Source: Cynocephalus volans | Taxonomy: Eukaryota > Chordata > Mammalia > Dermoptera > Cynocephalidae | Assembly: GCF_027409185.1 (NCBI RefSeq) | Contig: NC_084478.1 | Span: forward strand, 79,095,624-79,159,623 | Direction: 5' to 3' | Length of the DNA stretch: 64,000 nucleotides | Part shown: in pieces, positions 61,329 through 64,000 of the stretch | How positions within the stretch are numbered: position 1 is the stretch's first letter | How the letters are laid out: each line of letters starts with the position of its first letter | Made by a program: the position numbers and the translations under genes | The notes under the pieces: generated by a model | What the model was told of the DNA's origin: nothing | Databases searched by the model: none | What the model saw: the letters and a program-made list of their open reading frames with translations, nothing else

Positions 61329-61779
61329 CTGCAGAGGAAAAGCATGTCCTTTGATGCCTAGAAAGGCAGGGACCCTTCTGAAAGACAGCCATGCTGACCG
61401 CCAGTGGTCCCTGGGCCTGCCTGTAGGTTCCCCAGACCCCTCCAGCTGGGCCTAGGTCCAGGCTGCGTGTGGAGACAAAGCAGCAGCAAGCTAAAAGAAG
61501 CCAGCCCGGCCCCTCCTATGCACGTCCAGGTCTGAAACACTGGAAGGTAAGATCCAAGGGCCATTCCATCTGGCTTTCTCCCCTTTAACCCGCATGGCTG
61601 AGCTTGGCTCTCTCTGACATGGGGTTGCAGCTGTTCCCTTTGACAGAGGCTAGTATGAGGGGGAACAGGCTCAGGGCTGGCCTTCTACCCTTTCTTCATA
61701 AGCAGAAATGCCTCCAGGACCTGGCCCCGGCTCTACTCCAACCCAGAGGTGGCTTTCCTCCTTCCTCTTTTCTCTTTTA

Positions 61780-61850
61780 ATTATTTTTAATTGACAAATA
61801 AAAATTGTATATATTTACGATGACTATAGTTAATAACAATGTATTGTATA
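61780..61850 (-). mobile_element. Short L1 3' fragment in AWAT2 intron 5
   Basis: 'TTTTTAATTGACAAATAAAA' and 'ATTGTATATATTTACGATGA' form the reversed terminal 3'UTR of an L1MA/L1P-like element. Only about 70 bp, sense with respect to AWAT2. Confidence 0.7.
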
Positions 61851-61953
61851 CTTCCTCCTCCCTCTTTAGATACCACTTCCTCCAAACCGCTTCCTCCTTA
61901 CCTACTGGGCTTTTGGGTCCCCTCCCCACAGCCCGGACCAGGGCTGTCCTCAC

Positions 61954-62128
61954 CCGTGCCGCAGGGCCATGCGCACAAAGCCGGACCGGTTCTTCAGCAC
62001 CAGCGTGTAAGAGCCTGGCAGGCTGTATCTGCACTCGGCCAGGCCGCCCACCACCACGACCAGCATGTTGCCTGTGCCTTTATGCGTGAGCAGAAAGTCC
62101 ATGGAGGACTGGCTCACAGAGCAGGTCC
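61954..62128 (-). CDS. AWAT2: AWAT2 coding exon 5
   Basis: This 175-nt exon lies between acceptor TGCCCACCAG and donor GTGAGG. It encodes TCSVSQSSMDFLLTHKGTGN, then LVVVVGGLAECRYSLPGS, then LVLKNRSGFVRMALRHG. The GGxxE and 'RxGFVRxAxxxG' signatures of the acyltransferase family are intact. The exon is CpG- and GC-rich, which is why long antisense ORFs appear over it; those are not genes. Confidence 0.94.
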
Positions 62129-62359
62129 CTGGTGGGCAGAAAAAGCCAAGAGGTCATGGGACACTTCCCAACCCCCTAACTTTCCTCCCTTCCTCTTCAA
62201 GGAGGGGAAGAGCAAGGAGCTCACACTGGGCAGCCGAGCCCTGGTAGCTGGCGAAGAGCAGAGGGCATCACGGAGCCGGCCTTGCTCACCTACACCCCCA
62301 CATCTCTCCCTTGGGGAGCCATTTTTTTCTTTGGCTTTATGTCCTAGGAACCAACTTAC

Positions 62360-62564
62360 CTGTGGCCATTACATATTCTCTGAGGAAAGGCACCCAGAAA
62401 AAGGCTCCCAGTGTGAGCATATAAGGGGTAATGCCAGGAAAGACCTTGGAGAAGCCTGAAGTCTCCGTGGAAAAGTGGCCAAACCATGAATGGGACAAGA
62501 CCCCATGAGGGTGGCAGACAAGGATGTAGTTGTGACTGGGGGAGATATCTTGAGTCTTCAAAAG
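62360..62564 (-). CDS. AWAT2: AWAT2 coding exon 4 (HPHG active-site motif)
   Basis: This 205-nt exon lies between acceptor CCTCCACAG and donor GTAAGT. It starts LLKTQDISPSHNYILVC and runs straight into HPHG, the catalytic motif of the DGAT2 family. It then continues through WFGHFSTE, FPGITPYMLTLG and FFWVPFLREYVMATG. The reading frame is open throughout and strongly similar to human AWAT2. Confidence 0.95.
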
Positions 62565-62791
62565 CTGTGGAGGAAAGTGGAGTCAGGAGGGCTATAGTCA
62601 GGGAAGAGGACTCCTTTTGTCCAGGGACCAGGAAGGAAAAGGGCTGCTGGTTGGGCAATGTACAGCTCCAGAGGGTGTCGCTGTCACAGACCTCAATGTG
62701 GATGGTGCCCTCCACCCCCACCCTGACCTATCTGCTGGCACTGGAGTTGGGGCCGGGCTTGGGGCCAGAGTGGGGAGCCAGGACTACTCAC

Positions 62792-62862
62792 CTTGAGGGG
62801 AAAGTAATTACAGTAGTGTCTCCACAGGCACCATTGCCTCACACAGGTAAACCGGCGGCCGC
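62792..62862 (-). CDS. AWAT2: AWAT2 coding exon 3
   Basis: This 71-nt exon lies between acceptor CTACTTTCAG and donor GTGAGT. It encodes GGRRFTCVRQWCLWRHY followed by CNYFPLK. The 'W..W..Y..YFP' pattern is typical of DGAT2 relatives just before the active-site exon. It completes the Gly codon from exon 2 and ends on a codon boundary. Confidence 0.92.
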
Positions 62863-63232
62863 CTGAAAGTAGAGGCAAGGCAGCCAAACTTTGCCCACCC
62901 CTGCTGTCCTCTTCCAAGCCCTTCTGGGCCTGCCACACAGTGCTCTGATCCCCTGCTGTTTCCTGGTATCTTGAGCGACAACCAGGGTGGGCACATCAGG
63001 GTCAATTTGGGACAGGCCTAGCTTCTGCTTCGCTAGCTTTCCCTCCCCTAACCCACTCCAGTTCTGATCTGGGTTTCTCTGTCACCTTAAAATGACACCT
63101 CCCCTCAGCTTCACTAGCCCAGGGAGGGACAAGCTATAGGTCTGCCTGGGAATTGGCCAGAGCCCCTCAGGATTATAAGGAGAAGAGGAAAGAGCATGTA
63201 ACGTGCCAACACAGCCCCATTAAGGCCCTTAC

Positions 63233-63343
63233 CTCGCTCAGGGGTCTTCCAGTCAAAAGCCAGCCAGGTGAGAATGAGCACCGTGACAGGCCAGTATGAT
63301 GTAAATACTACCAGGTAGAGGTTGACAAGGATCACGGTGGTTG
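63233..63343 (-). CDS. AWAT2: AWAT2 coding exon 2 (membrane segment)
   Basis: This 111-nt exon has the acceptor TTCCCTCCAG and the donor GTAAGG. It encodes TTVILVNLYLVVFTSYWPVT and continues to WLAFDWKTPERG. This is the hydrophobic hairpin that anchors DGAT2-family enzymes in the ER membrane, ending in the family signature FDWKTP. It begins with the last two bases of a Thr codon and ends with the first base of a Gly codon. Both fit the neighbouring exons. Confidence 0.92.
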
Positions 63344-64000
63344 CTGGAGGGAACCCAGCCCAGAGTTAATGAATTGTGAACAGTCCCTCACACTTACCCT
63401 CCCTCCAGTGTCTTCTGCACCCCAAGGTCACACGCATTCTCACTCATGGCCACTCAACGCTCTTGCTCCCTCACCCTAGCACACAGCTCGCATGGCCGCG
63501 TCCCCAGCCCCCTCTCCTCTCTGGCCTTGGGAACCTGATTTGGGTCTAGACGGCAAGGGGTTATCCTCCTCAGCCGTGCCTCACGCAGTAAGCCCTCTGC
63601 TCCCCGGGACCTGCTCCAGCACTGCGCTGGACTTTGGCTGCAGTGCATTCAATGGCAGGGAGCCAGTGGTGGGCCATCAGAGGCCAGGAGTCCTGGAAGA
63701 GTTTTCTTGCAACTCACATTTTCTTCTTCACGTCTTCTCTGTGAGGCACCAGTGGAGGGAAAGCAAAGACCCACCTTCAGCCAGGTCGGGAGAACACAAG
63801 ATGGCAAACAAAAAAGGAAGGAAAATACAAGCTGGAAGAAAATAAGGTACTGGGCCATGTTAAGCTCCGATAAAACAGGAACACTGTCGGTTAGGGTGGT
63901 TACGAAGGAGCTACTGGAGATGAGTCATAGGGAGCCCCACTGACCTCAAGTTATCACTGGACTCAGTTTTTAAGACAGCTGTGAATAAGAGTGTGTGGGA
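63344..64000 (-). other. AWAT2: AWAT2 intron 1 (partial)
   Basis: Right of the exon 2 acceptor. The expected first coding exon (about 85 nt, N-terminal cytoplasmic segment and start of the hairpin) was searched for on the minus strand and not found. No repeat recognised. Confidence 0.6.

Larger units (their letters stand above)
60450..64000 (-). other. AWAT2: AWAT2 gene, all but the first coding exon
   Basis: Six minus-strand exons with correct splice sites encode the DGAT2-family wax synthase AWAT2 (DGAT2L4). This ER membrane enzyme transfers acyl groups from acyl-CoA to long-chain alcohols (also retinol and diacylglycerol), making wax esters in sebaceous and Meibomian glands. The exons here total 917 coding nt including the stop. 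The human protein has 333 residues (1002 nt with stop), so about 85 nt, the N-terminal 28 codons, are missing. No match to that exon was seen in 63344-64000, so it probably lies beyond the right edge. The gene converges on EDA. Confidence 0.93.

Noticed and set aside
61839..62459. 206-codon plus-strand ORF over AWAT2 exon 5
   Set aside because: It is the antisense shadow of a GC-rich exon. The minus strand carries the conserved acyltransferase sequence with splice sites.
63344..64000. AWAT2 first coding exon
   Set aside because: No minus-strand sequence resembling the N-terminus with a suitable GT donor was found before the window ends.

Overview
This is mammalian X-chromosome DNA. It holds the 3' half of the ectodysplasin A gene (EDA, plus strand) and most of the neighbouring acyl-CoA wax alcohol acyltransferase 2 gene (AWAT2, minus strand). 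Both were identified from exon translations with matching GT/AG splice sites and codon phases. The same gene order is known from human Xq13.1. There are no Alu, B1/B2 or ruminant-type SINEs. Instead there are young, target-site-flanked SINEs built from one or two tRNA-Ile-like units, which fits the CYN SINEs of colugos. I therefore infer a colugo such as Galeopterus (moderate confidence); mammal and X-linked locus are near certain.

Layout. 1-42536 is EDA intron 2, which is overwhelmingly L1. It contains an ancient sense L1 (about 4235-11815) with several nested insertions, a field of antisense L1 pieces (about 11840-18130), a full-length recent L1 (18857-25627) with a perfect 16-bp target-site duplication, a stretch with few repeats plus MIR, L2 and MER5 relics (25644-33110), and a second ancient antisense L1 (about 33170-39650) interrupted by a younger L1 and two SINEs. 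42537-54936 carries EDA coding exons 3-8: the end of the stalk, the collagen-like repeat and the TNF homology domain. The paired splice donors that separate EDA-A1 from EDA-A2 lie at the end of exon 7. The EDA 3'UTR runs from 54937 to about 58720. AWAT2 coding exons 7 to 2 lie at 60764-63343 in convergent orientation, with its first coding exon apparently beyond the right edge.

The two genes are not an operon. They are adjacent, tail-to-tail genes about 1.7 kb apart that both serve skin appendages. EDA is the TNF-family ligand that starts hair, tooth and gland development, and AWAT2 makes wax esters in sebaceous and Meibomian glands.

I found no undescribed biological system. The most notable item is the full-length L1. 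Its 1275-codon ORF2 is completely open with every catalytic residue I could check, but its ORF1 is cut by one TGA, after which the same frame still reads as ORF1 C-terminus for 38 codons. The nested insertions, several with identifiable target-site duplications, give a readable relative chronology of transposition.
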